In this document: positions 25,427 to 38,426 of the stretch, in pieces
How positions within the stretch are numbered: the stretch's first letter is position 1
How the letters are laid out: each line of letters starts with the position of its first letter
Assembly (NCBI GenBank): GCA_905250115.1
Contig: CAJNOI010000296.1
Coordinates: forward strand, 1 to 64,000
Source: Adineta steineri
Taxonomy: Eukaryota; Rotifera; Eurotatoria; Adinetida; Adinetidae
DNA length: 64,000 bases
Direction: 5' to 3'
Translations under genes and position numbers: made by a program
The notes under the pieces: generated by a model
Databases searched by the model: none
What the model saw: only the letters and a program-made list of their open reading frames with translations
Told to the model about the DNA's origin: nothing

Positions 25427-28400
25427 ACCTTGTTGCCAAATAAAATTTTATTCCTTGAAATAATAAATAAATATAATAATCACTAGTGTAGAAAAGAAAA
25501 GGGTAAATTTATACTATTGACATTTCTCTATTAAAGAATTAGAAAAGAAAAATATCTTTCTATCATTTCGATCAAATGATGACATCAGAAACATTAATGA
25601 TAATGATGAATAGGAGAGAGAAAAAACGCATTAAACTATGAATACGAAGAGAGCCTTTTCTTTCTACCCTGCAGTGTACGACATCGATAGTACATAAGCA
25701 AAAGAGCACGCGAATGTGTGAGCATATAAACTCAGTCATGTGAAGAGAAAAAAAAAAACATGCGAAATATTCATGTATGTGAGAAAAAAAATAAATCAAG
25801 GACTGTCTGTCATAAAAAAAAATCTTTTTTTCTTTCTTTATTTACTTTCTTATGTAGATTAGACAAGAATAGGTAAATGATTGAGTTCATTTATATGATT
25901 TTTATGCTATACTAATTAGATTTTCTAGATGATATATCAATTTGACCGAATAATAGAGAGAATAAATCAAATTATTTCTAATAAATAACAAAGAATCAAA
26001 TAGATACTTCTAGTCATGTCATCTATATTCTAGATTAAATAAGATATACGTATATGTCAATAATATTTCTATGAAAAAAAAAAATTTGATAGATATTTAG
26101 AGAGACGTACTTAAATAATGGATTGATAGATAGCCAATATTGATCATGTGAAAATGAAGACATTTGAAATGACAAAAATCAGATTTATTCAGTGTCTTTT
26201 ATAAATTAACAAACAGTAATCAAATATGAATCATTGAAATATTCATTTGAAAGAAACAGAAAATACGTTTATATTAAAGGTATGATACAGGTGGATTAAG
26301 ATTACGATATTGTACAAAGAAAGAATTTTTCTCATTTGCTATTGGTTACGAAAAAATGACGAAATCAACTTGACAATATTGATGTCGCTTGTAAACAATC
26401 AGTGTATGGATTTGTTAGATATTTACAATAAAGCTGTTCTAATGAAATAAAACTACATTTTTAATTCAGTTCATATTCTATTATCAATAAACTTAATCTT
26501 CAATACTTTTTACAATATTCTCTTGAAATTTGAGTGGTACCTAAGAAAAAAAACGTCCTCGTCAGTAATACCCTAGAAGAACTGTTAACAATTCGATAAC
26601 AGTATTTTTAATGTAATTTATTTTCCAATATTATAAAGTAAATAGATGACAAAAAACAGCTCGTAGCTGAATTGTATGTTTTCTTTAGTTATATTTTATA
26701 ACAGCAGGACAATTTTATGTAAAAAATAATACATTTTTTTTATAACATACGCAATAAAATAATAATCATTATATATATTTTCATTGCTTTGATTCATATA
26801 AATAATCCAATATGCGTTCTATAGAATAATTACATGATTACTTTTGATGATATATCGAAGTTAAAATAGTACAACTGCATTTTTGAAAAAGATATTAAAG
26901 TAAGCATATATCTACTAGCTATGTAGAATATTCTCTAACTAAACAAATCACCATTGGAAACATATATTTGTCGAATAATCTATATGGAATTCTATAGATA
27001 TTTTTCAAATATGGCACTATATTTCAGAATTCAAGGTCGATCGAACCATAATAGTATTAACGAATAAAAATCGAGAAAAACTAGAATAATGAAATATGAA
27101 GATTACTATAACTTATTATAGAGAACGGAACATAATTGACAAAGCACTATAGTCCAGAGTCATGTAGGTATTTTTATTAAGATTCTTTTTGCAGTCAAAC
27201 ATGCTTGATTTGATCAAACCTGATGTATTCAATTAACAGTATATCGTCCAACAAAACCTAGATCTAGCTGATAAGATACTTTATCAGAAAAAAGTGCAGT
27301 GAAATCTCTATTAATAAATGCTATCTGATAAAGCACTATCTTATACTGAATGGCGATATTTTCCATGAATTACCTAATTCGAATTCGAATATAAACGGAC
27401 AACTCACTGCCGTACATTGATTCAAAAATAAACGAGAATAAACCGTATCTTGAGCTCCACAATAGTCAACGATTTAGCTGTATATAATTATAATTGATAT
27501 AATTGAGTTGATACCATCAACCTCCAAGGCTCTATATTATACTATACAGATTATAATTGAGAGAAACGTTTTCTCTACTCTCTGAGATGAATGGAAGTCC
27601 ATATATAAATTATAAATAATCCTTGCAGAGAAACTTTATTGTTTTCCGTTTTTTGTAAGGTATCTACTCAAAATCCTTCTGTATTGAGATACAATCAATA
27701 GTATCTATAATAATGAATCTAGAAAACATTTTAATCTGTGATAATAGTAGAATTTTATGATAAATAAATCTTGAGGGTGTGAGTGTGAGTCTCCTATTCT
27801 ACTTAAGTAAAGATTTATAAGTTGACTTATTTTCGACGTATGATCTGATATTACTAGGAAATCTATAAAAGAAAAGAAAAACTTTTGAGCAACTCGATTT
27901 CTAATGAATAAACGTTTTTGAGTGAAATTCACAGATTTTGTATCAGTTTCGATGATTTCAATGGAGAGCATTAAAGAATATACTTAATTTCTTCGAGAAT
28001 TAACTACTTTTGTTAATAAATTAGTGGTTTTATCTTGCAGTTATATATCATATTGAAGGAGTTACTTTTAGAGTAAAACTGATGTTTGCTTGTCTACCTG
28101 ATTGGTACTAAGTATTGATATCATTTTCATACATAAATATAAAATATAGTAAAAATATTTATAGAACCTTGATATTAATGTATTAAAAATTCATACTATA
28201 AACTCCTTTTTTTCTTAGTAAATAAAGTAAAAATTAAGATATTTCGAGTCAAGATGTCGCCAATTATCATTAGATGTTTCCATAGTTCTTAATAAAATAA
28301 AGACAAACTTTACAATTTCATTGGGTCAAATATTCTTTGGAATATAAGTGTGTACTCTTACTAAAGTCAAAGGTAAAGGTGATTATCAAACAGAGTGCAT

Positions 28401-28455
28401 TCTCTTTGGACTTTCGTCAAGAGTATATGACATATTCATTTTAGATTTTAACAAG
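25427..28455. other. 3-kb AT-rich intergenic region
   Basis: No gene found. It has GA and A runs at about 25610 and 25750-25790 and scattered short open stretches without family resemblance. The right end must contain the citrate synthase promoter. A 27775-27792 stretch is GTGAGT-rich but is not a clean telomere-type repeat. Confidence 0.55.
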
Positions 28456-30270
28456 ATGCCACTTCCCACACGATCATTTACTCGTCTCATAAATTCAACA
28501 GTTCGACCAGTATATTTCGAATTTTATGCATTTGATTTATAACTATTGTATATGTTCTCATATAGAATCATCTCGTTGGTTTACAATCCAAATGTTATTC
28601 ATCGACACAAGCAACTGTAAAATTCTTTTACATTGAAATAATAGTTTTCGTTTTTCTTTTTTTTAGGATCTAAAGGAAGTATTACGTGATCTTATTCCAA
28701 AAGAACAAAAACGTGTAGCTGCATTTAAATCTCAACATAAAGATGTACCAATTGGTCAAGTAACTGTTGATATGGTAATGAAAATAAATTTCATTTATCG
28801 ATTATTATTCATCATAAAATATTTTGTCTTGTATAGATTTATGGTGGTATGCGTGGCATCAAAGGTCTTGTTTATGAAACATCAGTATTAGATGCAAATG
28901 AAGGTATTCGTTTTCGTGGTAAAACAATAACAGAATGTCAAGCTGAATTACCAAAAGCAAAAGGTGGTGATGAACCATTACCTGAAGGTCTTTTCTGGCT
29001 TTTAGCTACATCCCAAGTACCAACTCAACAACAAGTAATCATTGATATTCAAATAAAATATTTAAAAAAGTTTCATTATGAAATATAAGGTTGACTGGGT
29101 TACAAAAGAATGGAATAATCGTGCTGATATTCCTCAACATGTTGTAACAATGTTAAATAATTTTCCAGCACAACTTCATCCAATGTCACAATTTAGTGCT
29201 GCTATTACTGTTCTTAATCTTGGCTCAAAATTTGCTAGAGCTTATTCGGATAATGTACCAAAATCAAAATATTGGGAAGTTAGTGTTATTTTGCTTTTCT
29301 AAAAAGATTTTTTAATCGAATTTTTCTAGTATGTTTACGAAGATTCAATGGATTTAATTGCTAAATTACCAACAATTGCTTCTATTATTTATCGAAATTT
29401 ATATCGTGATGGATCAGCTATTGGTGCTATTGATTCAAAAAAAGATTGGTCATGGAATTTTGCCACTATGTTAGGTTATGATAATAAGCAATTTGTCGAA
29501 TTACTTCGTCTTTATTTAACAATTCACAGGTAAAACATAAAATTAAATTCATAATTCTTTTATTTTCTTTCTAAAATTAGTGATCATGAAGGTGGTAATG
29601 TTAGTGCTCACACAAGTCATCTTGTTGGTAGTGCACTTTCTGATCCATATTTATCAGTTGCTGCAGCTATGAATGGTCTTGCTGGACCACTTCATGGTCT
29701 TGCAAATCAAGAAGTTCTAATTTGGATAACAAAATTAGTTGAAAAAATAGGTGAAACACCAAGTGATGAACAAATCAAACAATATGTTCATGAGACACTT
29801 AAAACAAGTGTTGTACCCGGTTTTGGACATGCTGTTTTACGTAAAACTGATCCACGTTATACATGTCAACGAGATTTTGCACTTAAACATTTGCCAAATG
29901 ATAATATGTTTAAAATTGTTTCACAACTTTATAAAGTTGTACCACAGTTACTCGGTGAACTTGGTAAAGTTAAAAATCCCTGGCCAAATGTTGATGCACA
30001 TTCCGGTGTTCTTCTTCAAGTAGATTTATTTTGATTTTTATATAATTTCTATGATTTAATTATCTTTTTTACTTTTAGCATTATGGTATGAAAGAAATGA
30101 ATTTTTATACTGTTTTATTTGGTGTTTCACGTGCACTTGGTGTTCTTTCTCAAATGATATGGTCACGAGCATTAGGATTTCCATTAGAACGACCTAAATC
30201 AATGTCGACCGATGGTCTGATGGCTTTAGTAGCTGCTACCGGTGATAAACAAAAATCTAAGGCAGCTTAA
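28456..30270 (+). CDS. CS: Citrate synthase, mitochondrial
   Basis: It condenses acetyl-CoA with oxaloacetate to citrate, the entry step of the TCA cycle. Eight exons: 28456-28509, 28566-28616, 28667-28774, 28837-29034, 29090-29278, 29330-29529, 29581-30019, 30079-30270, giving 476 aa (human 466). Exons 1-2 encode a basic, Ser/Thr-rich mitochondrial presequence ([12 protein letters not shown]...). Mature sequence follows: [27 protein letters not shown], and [20 protein letters not shown]. The catalytic histidines are in [11 protein letters not shown] and [34 protein letters not shown] and [18 protein letters not shown] close the protein. All active-site motifs are intact. The presequence exons were missed by simple ORF reading and are placed by phase and splice sites. 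Confidence 0.96.
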
Positions 30271-30826
30271 ATTCATTTAGGAAATATTTGTGTATGTATT
30301 ATCAATCAACATCAATATATTAAATTTTTTTCATTCGTATTTAATATTTTATTTCCTCTTTAATAAGATCGATTATAATAACTTTTTATTATCGAGAATA
30401 GCTATTTTTTTTTCATTTCATCTGTGTTACTATTACTTTAGGAAAATAAAAACAAATTAAATAGGATACAGTAATATAATGTTATTTTTTATTTAAAACC
30501 TATCTTGAAAATATCTATCACAATAATGAAGAGCTAAATCAAAATGTAACGAAAATAACTAATTGTTTTTGATTTTAACTAATAAATAACATGATCAGTT
30601 ATGAAATTCATTTATTGAAAATAATGCATCCATCAAAAGTTTTTCAATCAAAAGCGAATTTATACTATGCATTGTCGAAGAAATATCCTGTAGATTATTA
30701 ATCTATTGATGTATGATTTATACTTGATATTATGTTGGAATCTACATTTTTATCTTTAGTGAGCTAAATTTCCTTTAATATATATATATATATATATATA
30801 TTTAATATTAAACAATAGTATTAAGT
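30271..30826. other. Convergent intergenic region
   Basis: 556 bp of AT-rich DNA between the 3' ends of citrate synthase and the Ser-rich gene, with an (AT)n tract at about 30779-30802. No gene seen. Confidence 0.5.
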
Positions 30827-32027
30827 TTATATCATAGTTTCATCAAACAGCAAGCCAACATTAAGAGCTGATCGAACATTACGTAATGTTAAATTAGATT
30901 TTTTAATATCAGTAGATGATTTTTGTTTTTCATTGTTTAATGATGTTACAGATTTTAGAGATTGAGATGGATGGACGAGCATAGCATTGGATTTGACATC
31001 TTCTATATTAGGTAGTATTGACTCTTGAGAAGTATTCGATTCATACGATGTATGATCCGATGATACTAAAAAAAACTATTTAGAGGAATATGATATATGT
31101 ATATTTACTTTGTGATGAACTAAATTTTTCTTTAGGAGAATATCGTTCCAGTTTCTTTGCTTCGTCAATGATTGATTCAGGTTGAATAAATAACTGTTCT
31201 TTATTTATACTGTTACGCTTTGTTTGTATATTTTCTAATACACTATTATTTAACAATGTTGATTTCAATTTAGACAAAGATAAACGATCATTATTCGATG
31301 TCTCTACTTTTCTCATAGGACGTATCGATGTATTGAATGATTGTGTATGTACCACTGTGTCTTCAGAATTCGTCTCTGAAATTATATCATTAATAAAACT
31401 TTTCTAAAAAATACTTTTTAAAATTTATTAAAATCAATAGTATATTTATAAAAGCATTACTTGATCATCTGTTGTTATAATAAAACTAGTACTGCTTACT
31501 TGAATTCCCTTATTTGTCGGTACAATTTTTTTCAAAGGTACTGACGGAATATTTAAATTATCAAAATTAAGATTATTTTTATTATATATATTAGCGGTCT
31601 GTGTTGTACTAAGTTGTCGATCATTACTCGTTACTGTATGATTCAATGGTTCAAGATAAATTTGATCAACAGTGACATTTCTATGCGCTGAATAACATTC
31701 TACTGCAGTGGAAGAAATTATTCGTCGTACTGTGACTCTGTATGAAGAAGGATCGAAAGGTTTTTGTTTTATATATATTCCTTTTGAACAAGACGATTCA
31801 CGAAATAAATAATGTGGGGACCGTTGATAGAAATCTAAAATTAAGAAAAATGCATAGATTTTCTATTTTTGTACTACTAAAATGAATATACTTCGTTGAA
31901 AACAATAGCCATCACATCTTATTATCGGTTGTGGTATACGAACTGTAGGAGTACATTTGAACTTTCTATTCTTGTAAGGTTGAGTTGAATGACATTGATG
32001 TGATGAATTAAAACTAGACTGTTTCAT
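30827..32027 (-). CDS. Unrecognised Ser/Thr/Asn-rich protein, 337 aa
   Basis: Four exons: 32027-31892, 31834-31461, 31373-31109, 31065-30827, with short introns and closing phases. The N-terminus has several Cys and aromatic residues (HQCHSTQPYKNRKFKC, IRCDGYCFQR). The middle has RVTVRRIISSTAVECYS, and the rest is Ser/Asn/Lys-rich and predicted disordered. The C-terminus ends LRNVRSALNVGLLFDETMI. No domain, signal peptide or membrane segment is evident. I do not recognise it. The third exon uses the second AG of a TTTCAGAG acceptor to keep frame, so this junction is the weakest part. Confidence 0.6.
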
Positions 32028-32932
32028 TTGATTTATTGTTTCTATGTTTACAAAAGAATATTTTTCAATCGTTCTTTTTATAAATAAATGTGAATTACAG
32101 TAACATATTTACTAGAGAGATATTCATATTAGTTAATACAATTTCGAGATGAATTACATTGAAAAAAAAGAACAATTATTAATTTTCTCATTTGCGCTAT
32201 TTTCTTTTAAATATTCTATTTAATAAGAATCTATATTTAATACGATACGGAACAAAACTTTTATGTAATACTACGCAAGTTTTCTTACTTTCTCGATGTG
32301 CACATCAGACTTGTTATTTTGCTTCGAGCTTACTAGTGTAAAAGCTCGTCTCTTACGTTGTCTAATATAAAATAGCTACTATTTCTGTGTGAATATATTT
32401 AGTTTAAATATTAAAAAAAAACTTCTATTGTCTAGTAAAATATAAATCGTATCGTAGATACTTGCATAAAGCACATAGAAAAATCATAAGATAGTATTTA
32501 TATAATACAAATCGATTTAGGACTGCCGATTAATTTCGGTTATTTTCTTTAATCCCTAAACCAATAATTGGCTGCGTGTTTAATAAGTCCATCAGTCACC
32601 TAAATAACTGTAATAAATCGGTGTTTTTATCAATGTATGCGACATGAATGAGACCTCGTAACTTGCACTTTGTTTCTTGACTTCGTAGGTTATTAGTTAT
32701 ACTCTGTAAAAGTCCATTATTTTCTGGAATAACTACTGTTCTGACGAAAAATCAAAGCAGAAAGTTTTGAAATTTTATCTTGCTAAAATAATCATAATAA
32801 AAAGTTTAATTATACTTTATCTCACGTTTCTGTCGTTGAAAGTGACATAATCATTTTTCCTTTTTTTTCTTTCAACAAGTAATTGCAATATCATACAAAA
32901 TATATGATGCGCGACGAATATGTATTCACTGA
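32028..32932. other. Intergenic region before the F-box/LRR pair
   Basis: AT-rich, with no gene seen. The last stretch (about 32890-32932) already resembles the 5' flank of the second F-box/LRR copy near 35140-35180, so the duplication boundary lies about here. Confidence 0.45.
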
Positions 32933-34239
32933 CTAGGAAGAAAAAATAAAAACACATTATACTATCAACATATACAGCAACACAACACGCATTTCATTAC
33001 CTTACCGGTAGAACTTGTCTACCGAATTCTCGATCATCAATCAGATCTCACAATTATATGCTCAATGAGAAATGTATGCCAACGGTTCAATAGAATCCTA
33101 GACAGTTATCACCGATATAAGGTAAATGTTTTTTCTATTATGACGGCCTAGTTTTTATTTATTGACTCTCGAAATATTTTTCATTTTCACAATCTCTATT
33201 TAAGTAGCATAACTTCAATAGCATATACACGAATAACGTATGTTTCACCCAAATTAATTTATCCTTTATTAATCTCATCTAAATATCGCACGTTTTAAAC
33301 TAGCTATTATGTCATAAATATAAGATGTTTATATAAGAATGGAAAAAAGCATAGAACATTATTATTTGCCTTTTTGCGTCTATTTAAACACTTCTTTGTA
33401 CATATCATATTCATAATAAAAATCAGATTTTGAAAGAAATTATTTCACACCTAAAGAATAATAATGAACGATACAACAAACTTCTTTAAACTCTAAATCA
33501 TTTAGTACAATACACTGTGCTTTGTCCGCAATAATGCAAAATCTTCACCATTAAACTACATAGAATACATTTACGAACAATTATTCATTCAACAGAAATT
33601 CTTTTTTCCTGTATAAGCATTTGAAACCTCAAGAAACGCACAGATAAAACTTTCTGAACATCCTTCATCTTTAATAACCTCTTTCCAGTCTAGATTTTCA
33701 CAAAATATGATCCTATTCTATGCAGTATATAAAATTCTAGAAATACTCATACCGACATGCAAAAGCTGCACAAAGTGGTCAGAGCAACATTTATTTCACT
33801 GCTCTAACTCTTCATCTATATTGTGTCTTTACTTTCATTTTTCATCTAGACAATTACTACATTAAATTTCATCTACAATGGAATCCGAGATGTTGCAGCG
33901 CAATATTTGGCTGACGCATTACAACACAACACAGTAACACTCATTATCTGTCGATCTATGGCATATCATTATCTCCACTTTTATATCTAGACCCTCACAC
34001 TCACGACACTAAACCTCTCCGAGAATAAAATTGGAGATATTGGAGCACAATCTCTGGCTGTTGCATTAAAAGACAACACAGTAACTTTTCTTCTCTCTTC
34101 TTCTATGCCATGTATTTTTCTTGAATATTTTATCTAGACACTCACTACACTAAATCTGTGCAACAATATAATAGAAAATGGTGTGGAGATGGAAATATGG
34201 GAATTACTTGGACGCAATAAAAGCGAAGAAAAAGTGTGA
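32933..34239 (+). pseudogene. F-box/LRR gene copy 1, start codon lost, few repeats left
   Basis: The F-box-like exon ends at 33120 (TLPVELVYRILDHQSDLTII, then NVCQRFNRILDSYHRY). LRR exons follow at 33850-33933 and 33991-34080 and a C-terminal exon at 34138-34239. Against copy 2 a 41-bp segment carrying the ATG is gone. The frame upstream is open to a TGA at 32930-32932 but has no ATG. The second LRR exon carries a 6-bp duplication (30 codons, not 28) yet keeps frame. The splice sites look intact, so decay is recent or another first exon exists. The big intron (33121-33849) aligns with that of copy 2. The family is probably an E3-ligase adaptor or recognition protein; function is inferred only from the F-box and LRRs. 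Confidence 0.7.
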
Positions 34240-35246
34240 TTGTTATTATTAAATGCATTTAGATGACGAAGAAATTGCTGATGATGATTAAAGGAGTATT
34301 TTCTTGTGTTATAATTTGACAGAAACAGTTAATAAAGTGCTAATTTTGAAGGTGAATCTGTATTGTACTTATAATGTTTACTTGGAATGTTTTGATATTT
34401 GATGATGGAGATGATGCAGCTCTAAAAAACAGAAGTTTTGTAGAACTACTTTGTTACAAAGGTCGGACTTGCACGGTCGTAAACAACAGTTTATAGAAAA
34501 AAAATCGAAAATATACGAAGACCGTACAATATTACAACGGAATCAACAGACAAACTGTCTTTTAGCGTATAGGATGATATATTTTTGAGTTCAGATTATT
34601 GTGGCATAAATATTAATAAACAGTAAGTATATCGATTTTTCTATTTCTTATTTCTTTTTATTTTAGATCATTGTAATATACGCAACCACGAATAGTGAGT
34701 AAATTTTTTATTTAATTGATTTTATATTTTATATTATTGTGTGTAAACATAAACGAACAGTTAATATAGTTATTTTTTCAATATATTTTTATCCAACGTC
34801 AGGTCGTGGTTACACGATATTTGGTCAGAACATGACCTTGTACGAAAAGATCCGGTTATTTGTGGCTATATTTAGTCCGTATACGAAACTCGTAATTGTA
34901 ACCAATCACACTAGGTCTCTCTCTGGACAAGGTCACCAACTGTATATAGCTATTCTTCATTTCGTTGTTCGTTCCTGTTTCTATACCTGCCCTTCTTCTG
35001 ATTTACAAAAAGTATCGATCAGTTGACTGGAAAATGAAATAGAAGCAAGAAACACGAAACCCAAATAAACCATTACAGTAATGGTCAACCTGGATAGAAA
35101 AAGAAGAGAAGACCAGACCGATATCTATTGTATCGAGTGACGAATAATGCATGACGAATATGTATTTATTGAGTAGGAAGACAAAGAAACACATTGTACA
35201 ATTAACATATAAAGCAACACAGCACGCATTTCGTCAACATTCTACA
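34240..35246. other. Spacer between the two F-box/LRR copies
   Basis: It begins with a 3' flank (34240-34370) that matches the flank after copy 2 (about 38427-38560). It ends with a 5' flank matching the one before copy 1. A 95-codon open stretch at 34739-35026 has no recognisable features. The promoter of copy 2 should be in the right half. Confidence 0.5.
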
Positions 35247-38200
35247 ATGGCAAATCAAACTATCTCCAGTTTCATTACCTTACCGGTAGAACTTGTCTAC
35301 CGAGTTCTGGATCATCAATCAGATTTCACAATTATATACTCAATGAGCAATGTTTGCGATCGGTTCAACAGAATCCTAGACAGTTATTATCGATATCAAG
35401 TAACTTTCTTTTTTATCATGATAAAAGACTTGCTTCCCAGCGCATTTTATATAAAAGAATTTTTCTGAGGAGGGACATTTCTGGCATAATTTATTATCAA
35501 AATAAAACGTCGAGCACAGTTTGTAAGGAAGATTTTCTATTCGACGTTTTAGCACATATTCATTTTTCACTCACTATCGGACTGACATTATCCAATAAAC
35601 TCTATGCCTCGGTTATTTCTATAAACCAATTCTGTTTTATGTATACAACCCACTTAGGCAACGCGCATAGAGTTCTCATGCAAATCACATATCGAGTCTC
35701 ATCAAGAAGCATGATAATACTCCTCTATCACCTACTGGCAAGAAACTATCTTTTGTCATGCCTAAATAATATACTACGCTTTTTATGCGTAATACGAAAC
35801 CTACACAATTGAATTACTCAGAATAAATTTACAAATAATTATTCTTTCAAGAGAATTTTTTTCTTATTTTAAAAGCATTTGAAACCTACAGAAACTCACA
35901 TATAAACATATCTCAACATCCTTCAACCTTAGTAACTCCTTTTTCGTCTAGATTATCAGAAAATATGATCCCATTTTTTGCAGCATATAAATTCCTTCAA
36001 ATAATCATATTGCGATCCATAAGCCCTAGGAAGAGTTTGTAACGAAATTTCTGATCGTTCGTGCTTTATTTAACCGAATGAAAATGAAGAGATAAGAATG
36101 AACAATGAACGACTATCTATCGCTATTCATGCGAAACGGTCAAGAAAGGTGAAATAATAAGGAGTGACCCATGTGTATGGATATGCACAGCGGGCATGTG
36201 TCGGTCACGAATATAGAAGAGAAACGGATGAATCAAATGCGTCCGGGAGGTCAGAACAGCATTTTGTTTCACTGCTCTAACTCCAAATAACACTGACCAA
36301 CTATTCATTCATTTCATCGATATCGTGTTTTTATCTGCAATTTTTCATCTAGACACTCACTACACTAGATCTCTATCAAAAAGAGATCGGTGATGTTGGA
36401 GTACAATATTTGGCTGATGCATTAAAATGCAACACGGTAACTCTCATTCTCTTTTTATCTATACCATGTATTTACTTCCACTTTTACATATAGACACTCA
36501 ATACAGTAAATCTAGGATTCAATGAAATCGGGACGGTTGGAGCACAATATTTGGCTGGTACATTACAGCACAACACAGTGACTCTCATTCTCTCTTTATC
36601 TATACTATGTCTTTACTTCCACTTTTTCATCTAGATACTCACGACACTAGATCTCTACCACAATGAAATCGGAGATGTCGGAGCAAAATATATAGCTGCT
36701 GCATTACACCACAACACAGTAACTCTTATTCACTCTTTATCTATACCATACATTTCCCTTCCCTTTTTCATCTAGACACTCACCTCACTAAATCTAGGAT
36801 TCAATGAAATCGGAAAGATTGGAGCACAATCTTTGGCTGATGCACTACAACATAACACAGTAACTCACACTTACTTTTTGTCTATACCATGTATTTCCGA
36901 TCACCTTTTCATCTAGAAACTTAACATACTAAATCTCGAACGGAATAAAATCGAAGAGGATGGAACAAAATATTTGGCTGATGCATTACAATACAACACA
37001 GTAACTCTTATATTCTCTCTATGTATATCACATCTTTTCCTCCACTTTCATCTAGGCACTTACTACACTCAATCTCAAATACAATCAAATTGGTGAGGTT
37101 GGAGCACAATATCTGGCTGATGCATTACAGCACAATACAGTAACTCACATTCTCTCTTTATCTATGCCATGTTTTTACCATTACTTTTTTATTTAGGCAC
37201 TTACTGCACTATATCTCTATCGGAACAAGATCGGTGATATCGGAGCACAATATTTGGCTGATGCATTAAAACGCAACAGGGTAACTCTCATTCTCTTTTT
37301 ACCTATACCATGTGTTTACTTCCACTTTTACACATAGGTACTCACTACACTAAATCTCGAACTGAATGGAATCGGGGATGTTGGAGCACAATATTATGCT
37401 GGAGCACTGAAACGCAACACGGTAACTCTCATTTTCTCGTTATCTGTGCCATGTCTTTATCACCAGTTTTTCACCTAGACACTGACTACTCTAGATCTCT
37501 CCTACAATGATATCGGAGATGTTGGAGCGCAATATCTGGCTGATGCATTAAGACGCAACACAGTAACTATCATTCTGTCTTCATCTAGGCCATGTCTTAA
37601 TTACCAGTTGTCCACCTAGACACTTACTACTCTAGATCTCTCCTACAATGATATCGGAGATGTTGAAGTACAACATTTGGCTGATGCCTTACAATACAAC
37701 ACGGTAACTATCATTCTCGCTTTATCTATATCGTGTCTTTACGTGCCGCTTTTCATCTAGACACTAACTACACTAGATCTCTACGGAAATCAAATCGGAA
37801 ATATTGGGGCACAATATCTGGCTGATGCATTACAACAGAACATAGTAATTCTCATTTTCTCTTTGTCAATAGCATGTATTTTTCTTCATTTCATCTAGAA
37901 ACTCACCACACTCAATCTCGAGCGAAATAAAATCGGAGCTGTTGGCGCACAATCTTTGTCTGATGCATTACAACATAACACTGTAAGTCTCATTCTCTCT
38001 TTATCTATGCCATATTTTTACCATCACTTTTTTATCTAGATACTCACTACACTAAATCTCTACAACAATGTAATCCCAGATGTTGGAGCACAATATTTCG
38101 CTGATGCATTACAACGCAACAAAGTAAGTATCTTTCGCTCTTTTTATATACCATATATTTACCTCTGCTATTACATCTAGACACTCACTACACTGAATCT

Positions 38201-38426
38201 GACGGGAAATGCAATTGGTAATGTTGGAGCACAATATTTAGCAGATGCATTACAATACAATACAGTAACTGTCATTTTCTTTTTGTCGATATCATGTTTT
38301 TACCTTCATTTTGTTACGTAGACACTCACCACACTAAACTTCTTCTGGGTTAGAAGATTTGGACTAGATGTGGAGAGGAAAATCAAGAAACTTCTTGAAC
38401 GCAATGAAAGAGCAAGAAAACTGTGA
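35247..38426 (+). CDS. F-box/leucine-rich-repeat protein with 14 single-repeat exons
   Basis: Exon 1 (35247-35399, 51 codons) is an F-box-like domain: MANQTISSFITLPVELVYRV, then NVCDRFNRILDSYYRYQ. After a 953-bp intron come fourteen 84-bp exons starting at 36353, 36494, 36635, 36776, 36917, 37056, 37197, 37338, 37479, 37620, 37761, 37899, 38040 and 38181. A last exon is 38322-38426 (basic C-terminus, stop). Each 84-bp exon encodes one 28-residue ribonuclease-inhibitor-type repeat, consensus TLTTLNLxxNxIGdvGAQYL followed by ADALqhNT, in phase 0. The total is 477 aa. Introns are about 57 bp and resemble each other. F-box proteins usually bridge SCF ubiquitin ligases to targets, and RI-type LRRs bind proteins; this combination suggests target recognition. 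Every repeat is uninterrupted, so the gene looks functional. NLR-like NACHT or CARD domains are absent. Confidence 0.85.
36353..38321 (+). repeat. 141-bp tandem exon-intron unit, 14 copies
   Basis: Unit = 84-bp LRR exon plus 57-bp intron. The start-to-start distance is 141 bp in 12 of 14 steps; the other two are 139 and 138. Indels are therefore confined to introns. The exon ends in ...AACAC(A/G)|GTAACT and the intron ends in ...CATCTAG|ACACTCAC in nearly every unit. Confidence 0.93.

Noticed and set aside
26493..26540. A minus-strand acceptor followed by 15 codons (starting VPLKFQENIV) and a stop, like a last exon
   Set aside because: No upstream exon within 1.7 kb and too short to judge; likely chance.
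27775..27792. GGTGTGAGTGTGAG tract as a telomere-like patch
   Set aside because: It is a GTGAGT repeat without TGTGGG units.
28254..28296. ATG with MSPIIIRCFHSS as a possible citrate synthase start
   Set aside because: It stops after 12 codons without a usable donor. The 28456 ATG splices in phase through 28566-28616 and fits a presequence better.
34739..35026. 95-codon frame between the two F-box/LRR copies
   Set aside because: No recognisable domain, and it lies in the spacer upstream of copy 2.
36353..38426. An NLR (NACHT-LRR) immune receptor
   Set aside because: LRRs are of the RI type seen in NLRs, but the N-terminal exon is F-box-like, with no P-loop or NACHT motif anywhere upstream.
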